Below are positions 1-11,250 of a stretch of 64,000 nt of DNA, in pieces. Position 1 is the stretch's first letter. Each line of letters begins with the position of its first letter. This DNA is from Sambucus nigra (Eukaryota; Streptophyta; Magnoliopsida; Dipsacales; Adoxaceae). The translations under genes were made by a program, and so were the position numbers. The notes under the pieces are model-generated. The model searched no databases, had not been told where the DNA came from, and saw only the letters and a program-made list of their open reading frames with translations. The DNA lies in NCBI GenBank assembly GCA_949130495.1, contig OX422215.1, positions 69,765,244 to 69,829,243 on the forward strand. Reading direction: 5' to 3'.

Positions 1-654
<654 letters not shown>

Positions 655-1240
655 TGATTAGGAGTGAAAAGTAGTGTAGCGTCAGAACGCTAATCGTTGT
701 TTTCTGTTCACCGCCTTAATACAAAAAACCTAAATTACGACTGTACTTGCGATACAAGTATAGCGGTAAGTCGGGTATCGAAAATCCACAGAGACGAGTT
801 GCTAGAATTTATAGGATTTAATACTCCTAAAATAAAAGTGTAAAAGGTGATAGGTTGGAAATAAAGAAAAGGGAAAAATTAAGAAGTTAAGTCTAAACTA
901 GAATCAATAAAACGAGAGTCGGGATCATGTCCCCACCATGGGCTAAACAACTAATAATTAGAATTTTGGTTCAAAAGTATTTAATCATGCATTTTCAATT
1001 AAGTATAAACATCACACAATAAGGAATTTAACCCAAATTTGCGAGATTAAACATTTAATCAAAAATGGTCACACGCGGATTAAATTCGGATTATCGCTAT
1101 AAACACTAACGTTGCGTGGCAAAGAAAGTTAAACGCATAATAATCCGACTTTAATACTCGAGGTTTCAATTAAACGCAATTTTCTCCAAAACCTAACTTT
1201 CGGAGCTCGACGCCCATTAATGGTGAAAACGCGATTAGAT
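655..1240 (-). repeat. 3' LTR (partial) of the non-autonomous element
   Basis: Near-identical to 3854-4440 over about 585 bases, including the shared text CCCACCATGGGCTAAACAAC; similarity stops abruptly at about 1240. Only the part next to the LTR's downstream end is present, so this copy is probably truncated by a deletion. Confidence 0.85.
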
Positions 1241-2543
1241 ATAACTTTCTTGGAATAATGGGAAATAGTGCGGGAAATAACAAAATTTGGAAAACAAGTT
1301 CCAAACGAGCATTAGATATAACAATTGGAGAGTAATCAAAGCTTATTGAACACTATACACAACATTTACAACTTTCTCTTTCTTTTTCTTTTCTTCTTTT
1401 TCTCATTTTTCTCTTTTGTTTTCTTTTGCTTTTTGCTTTCTCTTTTTCTTCACTTTTTTCACTACTTTCTTTTCTTTACTTATCAAACTCTCATATGCCT
1501 AAATTGCAACCGATATCATAACAACATTTAATCCAAAGTAACATTCCAAACAAAGGTATGGAAAGTGCATGTATGGCTTATAACTCCAATTTGGAGTTGG
1601 TTATGGAATTTGGGTTATGAAACGAAAGGCTATATTTAGGCTCAAAGGGGTTAACGAGGGTAAACATATAAGGGTGAGGTCAAGGCTAATATGGGTGATA
1701 TAACAAAGAATGCCTATGATCATTTCACAAAGTTTACGCAATTCTCGAGTCAAAACAATATATGAAAATCATGATCAAGTAACACAATTCAAGTATGAAC
1801 TCAATTAATGAACGGTCAAATGAAAGAATAGTGAGATTACCGACGAATTCGACGTTTTCAATGAGAAAATAATAGTGTATACACTCACAAGCGACGAAAG
1901 GTACAAAGCTTACTCGGTGTAAGTATATGCAATGTAACAAAAGATTACCGACTTATAAAAATTTTAAACCAAAACAATATAACCATAAAAGTGCATGTGC
2001 TCATGGGATTAAATTTTAATCATGAAGTTATACATAATATCAATAAGTGAGACTAAAGTCTAATAACTTCTAAAATCGAGAACATGCATCATTGGGTTGT
2101 CTATTGGATCGGACAATTATTGAAATTTATCATCGAAAACAAGCGCAAAATGGCCAATAAAGGAGAAAAAAGAAAGAAAATATTTTTTAAATTTTCAATT
2201 TTTCTAAGAAAAACATACTAAGTAACTAACATGTGAGCAAAAACATGGACTAAATACAGAAATGGATAGAATATCCCACACCCCCTAACTTAAAACTTGA
2301 CATTGTCCTCAATGTGAATTAAGAACCAAGCCAAAGAGAGGAAAAGAGCGATATTACCCAAAAGTGGAGTGATCCCCATACGAACAAGTCCAAAGGATCT
2401 ACAAAACAAGTTAGTACCGAGCATAGCAAAAACAAATAATAAAAAATTAACTAATTACACTAGATTAAATTAAAAAGAAGAAAGATAAAAAGAAAGAAAT
2501 AATAAAAAGCTAACTATATACAACCTACTATTTAGACTTCACA
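1241..2543 (-). other. 3' internal region of the non-autonomous element, no ORF
   Basis: No credible coding frame. It contains a 100-base pyrimidine-rich run at about 1371-1480 (purine-rich on the element's coding strand, so perhaps related to a polypurine tract). At 2301-2316 is the complement of a CATTGAGGACAATG-type motif followed by a G-run, a signature commonly seen downstream of gag-like ORFs in plant Athila/Tat-type elements. The rest is AT-rich. Confidence 0.6.
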
Positions 2544-3659
2544 CTAACTATACACTAGAAGTCTAAATAGTTGAAGGTCCACCGTAAAAACGATTTGACT
2601 TTGGAGGATAATCGGTGTACCCTCACATACAAGCATGCCTTCCGAAAAATATGAATTTGGTTTTAACAACGGAAGGCATGTGTAAGGCGAAAGAAATGAA
2701 CCATCGTCAATTAAAAGTTTTGGAGGGACGATGGGGGGTTTGGAATGAACAGGTGATAAAAACATGTGGGGTCTGAGAAAAGCCGAATATCCTCCCAATG
2801 ATTTTGAAATTGGAATGGGAGGTGGCGCACACAAAGGCAAAGATGCGATTGTGGAGGGAGACTCGAGCAAGTACTCCTCATCGGCGATAGGATTTAAAAC
2901 ATTAAAGTTTGAAGCCGAATCATCAGGTACTTGTTCTGGTGGCATAATAGAGAATGAAAATGGGGATGAAAGAAATTCAAACTCATGAGATGAATCATCA
3001 TCGCATGAAGTTTGAGTTTCAAATGAAATAATATCATTTTCAATGAAATGTTCTTCTTTGGGGGACAAAGAAGAAATCATTTCATTGCAAATAGATATTA
3101 CGTCATTTTCATCCTCACTTTCAATATCTATTACGAGATGGGCAAAGTCTAGAATGGCTTGTTCCAAAGTAGGTACAAGTACCTCATTTGGTTCAAAACA
3201 TTCCTCGACCTCGAAAGTCTCGGAAGCAAAATCGTCGTCAGACTCAAATAATAAATCCAACTCATGTTCCCACGAACGATTTTCTTCTCGATAGCGATTT
3301 TCAATTTTCTCATTTTCATACATATGCAAACCCTCACCGAATGTCATGGGTCGAGGTGCGGATGCATGAAAATGGGAACTTTGAAAATTATCATCGGACT
3401 TAAACGAAAACTCATTAATATAGGAATTTTGAAAACTTTTGCAATTCGTTTCAAAATTCCTATTATAAGGAGGTAAAGGCCCAAAATCATTATCATCATC
3501 ATCAAAATTCCAATAACCTAAGTTTTGACTTTCGTTATACTCGCCCAAAGTAATATTTGAATTTGTTTAACTTTGGGATGCTAAGTATTCACCGAAAGTC
3601 ATAAGCCTAGAATTTTGAGAATTATAACAAGGACTACCGAAAGAATTGAAATAAGACAT
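2544..3659 (-). pseudogene. Acidic ORF of the non-autonomous element, one in-frame stop
   Basis: A 334-codon open frame (2544-3548) rich in Asp, Glu, Ser and Phe, with no recognisable enzyme domain, zinc knuckle or membrane segment. The C-terminal third is Pro/Leu/Ser-rich. No ATG opens this stretch: it follows a TAA at 3567-3569. The same frame continues upstream to an ATG at 3659, so the ancestral protein probably began there and was about 371 residues. The upstream and downstream pieces share a GEY-containing repeat (FGEYLASQ and LGEYNESQ), hinting at internal duplication. Function unknown; I infer a Gag-like or accessory protein only from its place just after the primer-binding site. Confidence 0.6.
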
Positions 3660-3832
3660 GCTTACCCCAATAATGGCTCAAGTGGCGAATTCCACAAAAT
3701 AGGTGCGCGCGGGAAAAATTCGAGCGTTTCTAAGTGCTCAAATGTGGAAGTCCTGTAAAAAGGTTAGCAAATAATACAAATAGAAAGAAATAATATGAAA
3801 TACTAAATCAAATAAAGTCTAAAACAAACTAG

Positions 3833-3850
3833 TCCCCGGCAACGACGCCA
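3833..3850 (-). promoter_or_regulatory. Primer-binding site of the non-autonomous element
   Basis: On the minus strand this reads TGGCGTCGTTGCCGGGGA, three bases after the LTR end (CCTAATCA). This class of site is typical of plant Tat/Athila-type Ty3/gypsy elements and pairs with the 3' end of a host tRNA to prime minus-strand DNA synthesis. Confidence 0.85.
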
Positions 3851-3853
3851 TTT

Positions 3854-5500
3854 TGATTAGGAGTGAAAAGTAGTGTCGCGTCAGAACGCTAATCGTTATT
3901 TTCTGTTCACCGCCTTAATACAAAAAAACCTAAATTATGACTGTACTTGCGATACAAGTATAGCGGTAAGTCGGGTATCGAAAATCCACTGAGACGAGTT
4001 GCTAGAATTTATAGGATTTAATACTCCTAAAATAAAAGTGTAAAAGGTGATAGGTTGGAAATAAAGAACAGGGAAAAATTAAGAAGTTAAGTCTAAACTA
4101 GAATTAATAAAAAGAGAGTCGGGATCATGTCCCCACCATGGGCTAAACAACTAATAATTAGAATTTCGGTTCGAAAACATTTAATCGAGCATTTTCAATT
4201 AAGTATAAACATCACATAATAAGGAATTTAACCCAAAGTTGCGAGATTAAACATTTAATCAAAAATGGTCACACGCGGATTAAATTCGGATTATCGCTAT
4301 AAACACTAACGTTGTGTGACAAAGAAAGTTAAACGCATAATAATCCGACTTTAATACCCGGGGTTTCAATTAAACGCAATTTTCCCCAAAACCTAACTTT
4401 CGGAGCTCGACACCCATTAATGGCGAAAATGCAATCCCAACCCGTAAAACTACTCACTACACATGATTAAACTAAGTAAAATAACAAATTACCAAAGAAA
4501 ACAAAAATTAAACTACCAACAACTAATAAATCAAAGCAATAAATCAAGAGAACAAAGCTTAAACAAAGAATAAAAAATAATATAAATGGAGGGGAAGATG
4601 AATAGTAACTTACACAACCCAAATGGTGCCAACCCTAGGAGAGATAAGCCAACCCATAAATCCCCTCCTCTCTAATCTAAAATGAAATATATATCTTCTA
4701 AGAAAACCCCCAAACATTCTATTAATATCCCAAACTAAACCCCCAACAAAACCAACCCAAAAAATTCAAAATAAGCCAATTTTCGTCCATATCTGATGGG
4801 ATCGGTCGACCTCTATTTTGGGATCAGTCGACCGCACTTTTGGAATTTACCTTGGGCTAGAGACAGCCCACTTTTCCCTCTGAACCAATTTTGACGCGTT
4901 GCACGGAAACGACCATAACTCCCTCATACGGAATCGAAATGAGGCGTGGTCAGAACCGACGCGAAGCTAATTAAATTATCTACATGATTATATTTTGAAA
5001 CCCTCCAAATTATGCAGTATGAAATTACCAAAAAGCCCTTGAAGTAGAAGAAAATACCGAAACCTTCCGAAAATGGGCATAACTTCCACATACGGAGTCA
5101 GAATGACGCACGGTCAGTGGCCACGGAAAGATAATTTGATGATCTACATGTTGGTAACTTCATTACATAAAAAATAGTGAGTTTGAAAAGACCAAATTTC
5201 CCTTGAAGTAGCATTCGACGACGGAACTTCTCCGAAATGCAAGTGAACCTCACTTTTAGCGTTCCAATACCTACAAAAGCACAAATAACCCCTGCAAAGC
5301 ATGTATATATCCAAATACAAAGTTGTTTGGTTAATGAGAATAATTATAGGCATTTAGGACAGTAAAAGTGCTAGAATGCATAAAGATAAAGGGCAAAAAT
5401 ATGCAATACTCGATACGAATAACCCCGAATGTTCCCATTCGTAATAATATTTAAGTATTCACATGTTTACGATACCAAAACCAAAAGTATTCTCTCATTT
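3854..5500 (-). repeat. 5' LTR of the non-autonomous element
   Basis: The first 585 bases match the 3' LTR. The remainder to about 5500 has no second copy to define it but looks LTR-like. It includes paired GGTCGAC/GTCGACC words at about 4803-4832 and two copies of a passage about rising sensitivity-type text (CATAACT-CATACGGA, near 4914 and 5088). The outer boundary is uncertain because no matching target duplication was found next to a CA end. No coding content. Confidence 0.6.
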
Positions 5501-5529
5501 GATATATATACATCGACTTAAATATAGTG

Positions 5530-7074
5530 ATAGCCAATAACCAATAACCCGAATATACAGATTCTCTCATATAGTGATAGCCAATAACCCGAATATACAA
5601 ATTCGTACTAACTAGATAAGTATACTATCGACTTATCTTAATTCCATACGTATTGCACCACCTATATTATTCGTCGTCAATAGGCATATCGGGTAACCGC
5701 TAAATCCTCTTTAGCCTATATCCCAAATTTTATCCTAGTCGTCTCGTAGGGATTTTTTAATTAGTCAGCATATAATTACATTTTCTACGCGTACAATTAT
5801 CTATATATAATCGCCTGCTAAAAAACTCCCTCGGGTGTTACTCGTCCCGAACACCCCTAAACAAATAAGTATTGGATTTTACTCAATTAACTCAAGGTAT
5901 ACATCTCATTCCAATAATAATTTAGAAGTCCCCACTCTATTTTTAGGAACCCCAATTGTCTAATTCCTCAATTTATTTATTTTCCTCAAAAATATACTTT
6001 TAGTCCCACATGATTATAAAATTCCCTCAAATGGCTAGATATTAATTCCCTAAATGAATCTTTATTTCCTCAAATAAATAATCTAGAAACCATTAAATTT
6101 GGAATTTATCCCATTTAAACAACACTAGCCGAAACTGTCAAAAATCCTGAAGGGTCGATCGATCGATCCGGACAACTTCTTCTCTTCGAAACTGTTTCGG
6201 CCATTAAAGATTCCCCCAAGCTTTTATCTCCTCTTCTAACATCCTCCAACCTCAATCAACGTCATATACACACATAAAAAGGGTTCTAAACATCCTAGAA
6301 TCTATAACCAACAATCGATTTCAATAAATTCCTACATTTCCCAATTTGTATATTATCTGGGGTTTTCGTTAAACTTTCGAAAAACCCGATTTGATTCACG
6401 AAAACCCATCCCAAAAATCTTTATAGTTTTACACTACAAACTATAATATGAGATTTATGCTCAAAGAAATAAAGCAAGTAAACACTTGCCTCGTGGATAA
6501 AATCTGACGACCTCGAGTCGAATCTCGCGGAGGTTGGCCAAAAATCTCCTTTTCTTCTTCCTCTCCTCCTTCCTCTCTTCTCCTCTTTCTTTTCTCTCTT
6601 TTATTTCTTCTTTTTCACTCTCTCGTGTCTTATATGGATAGACATAAGGGTTTATCCCCTTATAAACCCAAAAATGACTTGTTTACTCAATTACGAATCC
6701 TTACTAGTTCGAAAGTCCCCGGAACCTAAACAGTACGCCCGGATACTCTATTCTGACTATCTCAGCCATTTCAAAACCAACCACGCACTCGAAATCTACA
6801 TCCGAATCACTTAACTACAATTCACTAATTAAACCCAACACATCTCAATACAGGTTTTCCAATTAAAATATTATCCTTTATCGCTTTACCCAACTATGAC
6901 ATGTAATTAAAATAATCCGACGTATTTACTTAGTCCCAAAAGTTAATATAACACACGTAGGTAAACATCTAACACTCTTAAACTCCAAAAGTGATTATTC
7001 ACAGAAATTCCACAAATTTCCAAATTACTCCCACTTATGCAATTTAAATCTCTGTAAAAGTACAGGGTATCACA
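5530..7074 (-). repeat. Del/Tekay-like LTR, proximal part (reverse orientation)
   Basis: On the minus strand the LTR begins at 7074 with TGTGATACCCTGTACTTTT, the terminal pattern shared by the other Tekay-like LTRs here (TGTAATACCCCG at 51780, TGTAACACCCTG at 34649). It contains the family box GAGTGCG then GAGATAGTCAGAATA (about 6735-6800), a CT-rich block at 6545-6620 and a CGATCGATCGAT cluster near 6155. At 5526-5600 a segment with ATAGTGATAGCCAATAACC is present twice in tandem. The insertion site in H1 is at 7074/7075. Non-coding. Confidence 0.7.
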
Positions 7075-7389
7075 AGCATTAACTCCCATACACATTCAAT
7101 GCACCCATCATTGGGCATTAACCGAGCTTGAAGTTCCTGCCTTGTCTTTATTGTGCCTAGAGTTCTTGTTCTTTCTCCCTCTGACCACGCTACCTACTGG
7201 TCCCATTCACTTATTGCGCTCACCACATGATGCTCATGTCAATATGTTCTTTAGTGCAACTTTGAATATTAAATCTCTCTATCTCTTATTCACCTGTGGC
7301 TCTGACCTGTGCTTTATATCTAACGGTGTTAGTGCCGATCTTGATAAGGGGTTATGCCTCACTTAATACTAATAGTATTTGAAGAACCC

Positions 7390-8035
7390 ACATCTACGAT
7401 AAGGGCCGTGCCAATTAGCTTCAAGCTTGTTGCACTTCTGTATCACATTCTTATGAACATAATCTCCTTTGTTTCAGGTTGGTCGGCTTGACCCTTTTCT
7501 TATAGAACTGAGAAGTTTTCTGTTGGTAGGCAGCATTTCTCATGGCAGCATCATCCCTTACTTCTTCCAGCATATAAAGATCTAGTCACCTCATTAAATC
7601 ATTGACTGAGGAATTTAAGTTCAACATTCTATGGGTTGGTAAGCCGAGCTTGGCTATTATCATATCTTGAGTTCCAAACTCAAACATATATAGCATTTCC
7701 CCTGTTATTGTTCTCGGCGTGGTTCTGTAAGCCCATAAGTCTGAGTGCAGCTCATTAATTCAATTTCCCTTAGCTGCGTTAAGCCATTTCTTCAATCCAT
7801 TCAGCAGATTTCTATTTCTTACTTCGGTTTGACCATTACTGTAAGGATGGCCTGGTGCAGAATGCAACTTCTGAACTTTAGATTGGACACAACAGGCTTC
7901 AAATTCCTCACTGTTAAACTAAGTTCCATGATCTGTAATAAAAGTGTATGGCAAACCATCTCTATAAATTATGCTCTTCCATATGAACTGGTATACCTTT
8001 TAATTTCGGATGCTGTTTGTTATGTGGTGTTATGT
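7390..8035 (-). pseudogene. H1 integrase, C-terminal half, fragment
   Basis: Minus-strand translation recovers an integrase core in fragments. FIWKS is followed by RDGLP and ITDHGT (second catalytic Asp), then NGQTEV with the catalytic Glu near 7830, LWAYRTT, and ANWHGPYR at the C-terminal end (about 7410). At least three stops break the frame. The zinc-binding domain and first catalytic Asp are missing because the sequence upstream is replaced by unrelated DNA at 8036. Downstream (7075-7390) is the H1 3' untranslated region. Confidence 0.8.
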
Positions 8036-8635
8036 TGAGTGAATAGGGTTAATTAGGTTTCTTTATGTTCTATTTTTTTTAAATCGTGGGTGATGCACGT
8101 GCATCCCCCAGCTCTATTCTCCCTCCACCACTGCTTGTGGTGGATTTCTACACTCAAGCTTATTAGAGACAGTAGTTTGGGCTTCGATGGATACCCGACA
8201 CGAGCAGTGTCGAGAAAAGCGTTGGAGCTTCGCGTAATACGAATTTGGAGGTAGAGGACGGCATCAACATGTCCTATTGAGTCAAAGTCTGTAAGTATTT
8301 TGAGTCATTTATAAAACCTATTTGTAGTGAATTTGTTTAGGCCCAGCCATCCGAGGTTTTTCCCATTTGGGTTTTCGGCGTGTTGTGGTTGTGATTTTCA
8401 CACTTTACTTTATTAAATCACTTAGATGTATGCGTAGGATAAAAAGGATAAAATTGGCTAATTTTATATCTCTTAATCATGTTAACAATCCCATCACTTT
8501 AATTATTAATTGTTCATGATAATCTTCAAATTTGCAAAGGAAATTAAAATTAGTATATTTCTCTACTTGGCAAATTTTTTATAGTGCAATGTGTGTATTC
8601 TACGAAATAACCTCAATTTATATAACCCTACAACT
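8036..8635 (+). repeat. Foreign filler with copia-LTR-like text inside H1 pol
   Basis: H1 coding similarity stops in the middle of RNase H (about 8636) and resumes inside integrase (about 8035). The 600 bases between do not encode the roughly 1 kb that should be there. They include ATCCGAGGTTTTTCCCATTT (8349-8368), the reverse complement of a passage conserved in the copia LTRs at 38651 and 39540, and a palindrome GATGCACGTGCATC (about 8092-8105). Best read as a degraded copia LTR accompanied by a deletion of H1 sequence; its ends were not resolved. Confidence 0.5.
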
Positions 8636-9300
8636 TCAAACCCGACTATCAAGGCTTCATATTCTGCCTCATTGTTCAATGCATTGAATTGAAATCTGAC
8701 GGTATATTCAATATCAATATTATCAGGAGTTTTAAGGATTATACCTACTCCGAAGCCAGTATCACTTGAAGAACCATCAATATATAATTTCCATGTCGAG
8801 ATATCAGTATTGAAACTTTCATCAGTTAATAATCGATGTCTGAAGATCTTCTTTCTCTCCTCAGTATACCTCTATACCATTTCTTTGCTTTTAGGGGATG
8901 CAGGCTGCTCGACAACAACTTCAGCTTGCTTTTGAGATAAACTTTCTTCTTCTGTCTTCTTCTCAGAAAGCAAGTTTAGTTGGTTGGGCACTTTCGAGTA
9001 AGTGAATTCGGTAATAAAATCTTCCGAAGCTTGATCTTTTAACTAAGATCTTAGCTCATAAACAATATCATATTCTCCTAACTACACTGCCCAATACATC
9101 AATCTTCTCGATTTTTTAGGTTTGTGGAGTGCTTTCCGAAGAGGCAGGTCTGTATATAGTACTATGGTATGTGCTTGGAAATAAGGTATCATTCTCCTAG
9201 AGGCCTCAATAAGGGCTAGGGCCAATTTCTCCAAATATGGATACATGATCTCATCTCCTCTAAAATCTTTACTAGTGTAGTATACTAGCTTTTTCACTCC
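8636..9300 (-). pseudogene. H1 RNase H, partial
   Basis: The frame at 9082-9297 contains VYYTSK, YPYLEKLALAL and YFQAHTIVL followed by LRKALHKP, the usual plant Ty3/gypsy RNase H start joined to RT. A second RNase H part near 8640-8690 shows NALNNEAEYEALI, the segment carrying the catalytic Glu; it then stops matching at the filler. A TAG precedes VKKLVYY at about 9300, separating it from RT. Non-functional. Confidence 0.85.
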
Positions 9301-10308
9301 ATTGTCCTATCTAACTAAAGTCGAGCTCATAATTGATTCAGAAACGGACAGGTATAAATACAATTTCACCCCTAAAACTGGTCGGGAGAGCAGTGGTTGT
9401 GATCCCATGTATTTCTTCAGCTCTGAAAAATCATGTTCACACTCTTCATTCCACTCTAAATTCTTCATCAATACTTTAAAGAAAGGTAGACACTTATCTG
9501 TTGCTCGAGAAATAAATCGTTTTAAATTTTCCACTCTTTCAATAAGCCTCTGCACATCCTTCTTGCAGACTGGTGATTGCATCTTAATCAGAGCTTTTAT
9601 CTTCGTAGGGTTACCTTCAATTCCCCTTTGATTGACGATGAAGCCGAGGAACATCCATTATCGGACTCCAAACACACACTTGGCCGGGTTCAGCTTTATC
9701 TGATGCTTCTCCAATTGGTCAAAAGTTTGAGTTAGGTCGGCAATATGATCAGAGGTTTTTATGCTTTTTATCAGCATGTCATCCACATAAACCTCCATGT
9801 TTTTGCCTATTTGTTCTTTAAAAACTTTGTTTACCAACCTTTGGTACATTGCACCTGCATTTTTAAGACCAAAAGGCATCACACTATAATAATAAGTTCC
9901 TCGGGGAGTGATGAAAATTGTACGTTCCCTATCTTCGAGCTTCATTTTTATCTCGTTATAACCCGAATACGCGTCTATAAAGCTTAAAAGATCATGTCCT
10001 GACGTAGTGTCTACCCGATGATCAATTCTTGGCAAGGGAAAATGATCTTAAGGGTAAGCTTTATTTAGATCCGTAAAATTTATGCACATCCTCCATTTAT
10101 CATTCTTCCTTTTTACCATAACAATGTTGGCCAACCAGTCTGGATACTTCACATCTTCAAAAAAATGGGATTTTTGAAGCTTTTTTACTTCCTCTTGGAT
10201 AGCTTGATTCTTATCAGGACTGAAAACTTTACGTCTTTGCTTGATGGACTTGGCATCTTTACTGACGTTGAGTTCATAACAAAGGAAGCTGGGATCAATG
10301 CCAGGCAT
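9301..10308 (-). pseudogene. H1 reverse transcriptase
   Basis: Three consecutive minus-strand frames make up a full RT. 10048-10308 starts at MPGIDPSF and carries KWRMCINFTDLNKAYP. 9658-10035 carries LLSFIDAYSGYN (first catalytic Asp), MPFGLKNAGA and YVDDM (the other two Asp). 9307-9654 carries FLGFIV and the connection domain. The breaks are single nonsense codons: TAA after KAYP, TAA after FGVR and TAG after TLVR. Catalytic residues are intact, so H1 decayed without loss of the RT signature. Upstream is the protease linker. Confidence 0.92.
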
Positions 10309-11250
10309 ATCCTCATGACCCCAAGCAAATACATTTCTTTACTGCCTCAAGAACATAATCAACTCCTGTTTGAGAACAGTATCCAGTGCTGAGCTGACCT
10401 GTGTAGTACTTTTTGTCTTGTCATCTTCCACAATGATGCTCTTTATCGCTTACACAATCTGGACCTTGACCAACTTCGTTTCATCAACCTCAGATTCACT
10501 GTTAGGCTCAATGATATCTACCTGATAAGTTGTAGTCTTCTTCTTTAAATCAACCAGTTCTTCTTATTCGACTGAGGAACAGTAACACTCTCTGACCACC
10601 TTTTGGTCTCCCTTCACAATGCCTACTCCAAAATAAGTTGGAAACTTTATGCATTGATGAACTTTTATTATGACAACCTCAAACTTCTTGAGTCCTACCC
10701 TGTCGAGGATCACATTATAAGGTGATTAAACATTTTTGTCCATTACGAAGAAGCGTATTTTCTTCATACGACTTACTGACCAGGTGTCGAACAACACTTC
10801 TAACTTGATTGTTCCTAGAGGATAGACCTTTTCACAAAAAAATCTTATTAGTGGCCAGTGATATGGTTCTAATTGGCTAAGCTTCAAGTCCATACTTTGA
10901 AAACATTATGCCTGTCAAGCTCCCATTATCAATCAATATTCTGGAGATGACTACATCTTGGATTCTGAATTTGACGACCAACGGATCATAATAAGTATAA
11001 AGTACCCCAGAGGGGTCATTTTTGGAGAAGCCAATCACCATCTTATCTTTGTTGACCTTCCTCGATCGATCTTCCTTGGCTAAATTAATCCTTTGGATAT
11101 AAGAATGAGCTTGGACCTCATTCAGGTAAACTTTTCTTTTAGCCGTATGATCTCCTCCTCCTGCGTTGCCACCTGTAATCATATGACACTTAAATGAACC
11201 AAAATTGAGTGTAAATACCTCACGTTCTGGTTGTTTGGTCTTCTTCAACA
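10309..11250 (-). pseudogene. H1 protease and linker
   Basis: The frame 10877-11248 has MVIGFSKNDPSGV, then ILIDNGS (aspartic protease active site D-N-G-S) near 10935. The C-terminal half follows as broken frames at 10450-10870 that match H2 in order: FFVMD, YNVIL, KFEVV, IKFPT and RECY. Retroviral-type protease would cut Gag-Pol. Frameshifts between 10740 and 10870 and several stops make it non-functional. The remaining linker to RT ends at MPGIDP. Confidence 0.8.

Larger units (their letters stand above)
655..5500 (-). mobile_element. Non-autonomous Tat/Athila-like LTR retrotransposon
   Basis: Two direct repeats of about 585 bases (655-1240 and 3854-4440) start with the same TGATTAGGAGTG and flank a 2.6-kb interior. 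Immediately inside the second copy, the complement of TGGCGTCGTTGCCGGGGA is a typical Ty3/gypsy primer-binding site, so the element reads on the minus strand with its 5' LTR at the higher coordinates. The interior holds one acidic ORF but no protease, RT or integrase, so it must have depended on enzymes from relatives. The 3' LTR copy matches only at its U5 side; the U3 side and the polypurine tract look deleted near 1240. The high-coordinate end of the 5' LTR is not resolved (between about 4440 and 5530). It is inserted in a Tekay-like LTR. Confidence 0.75.

Noticed and set aside
655..5500. Exact right end and target duplication of the non-autonomous element
   Set aside because: ATAGC, expected after a CA end, is only found after TG at 5530 and 5577; boundary left open.
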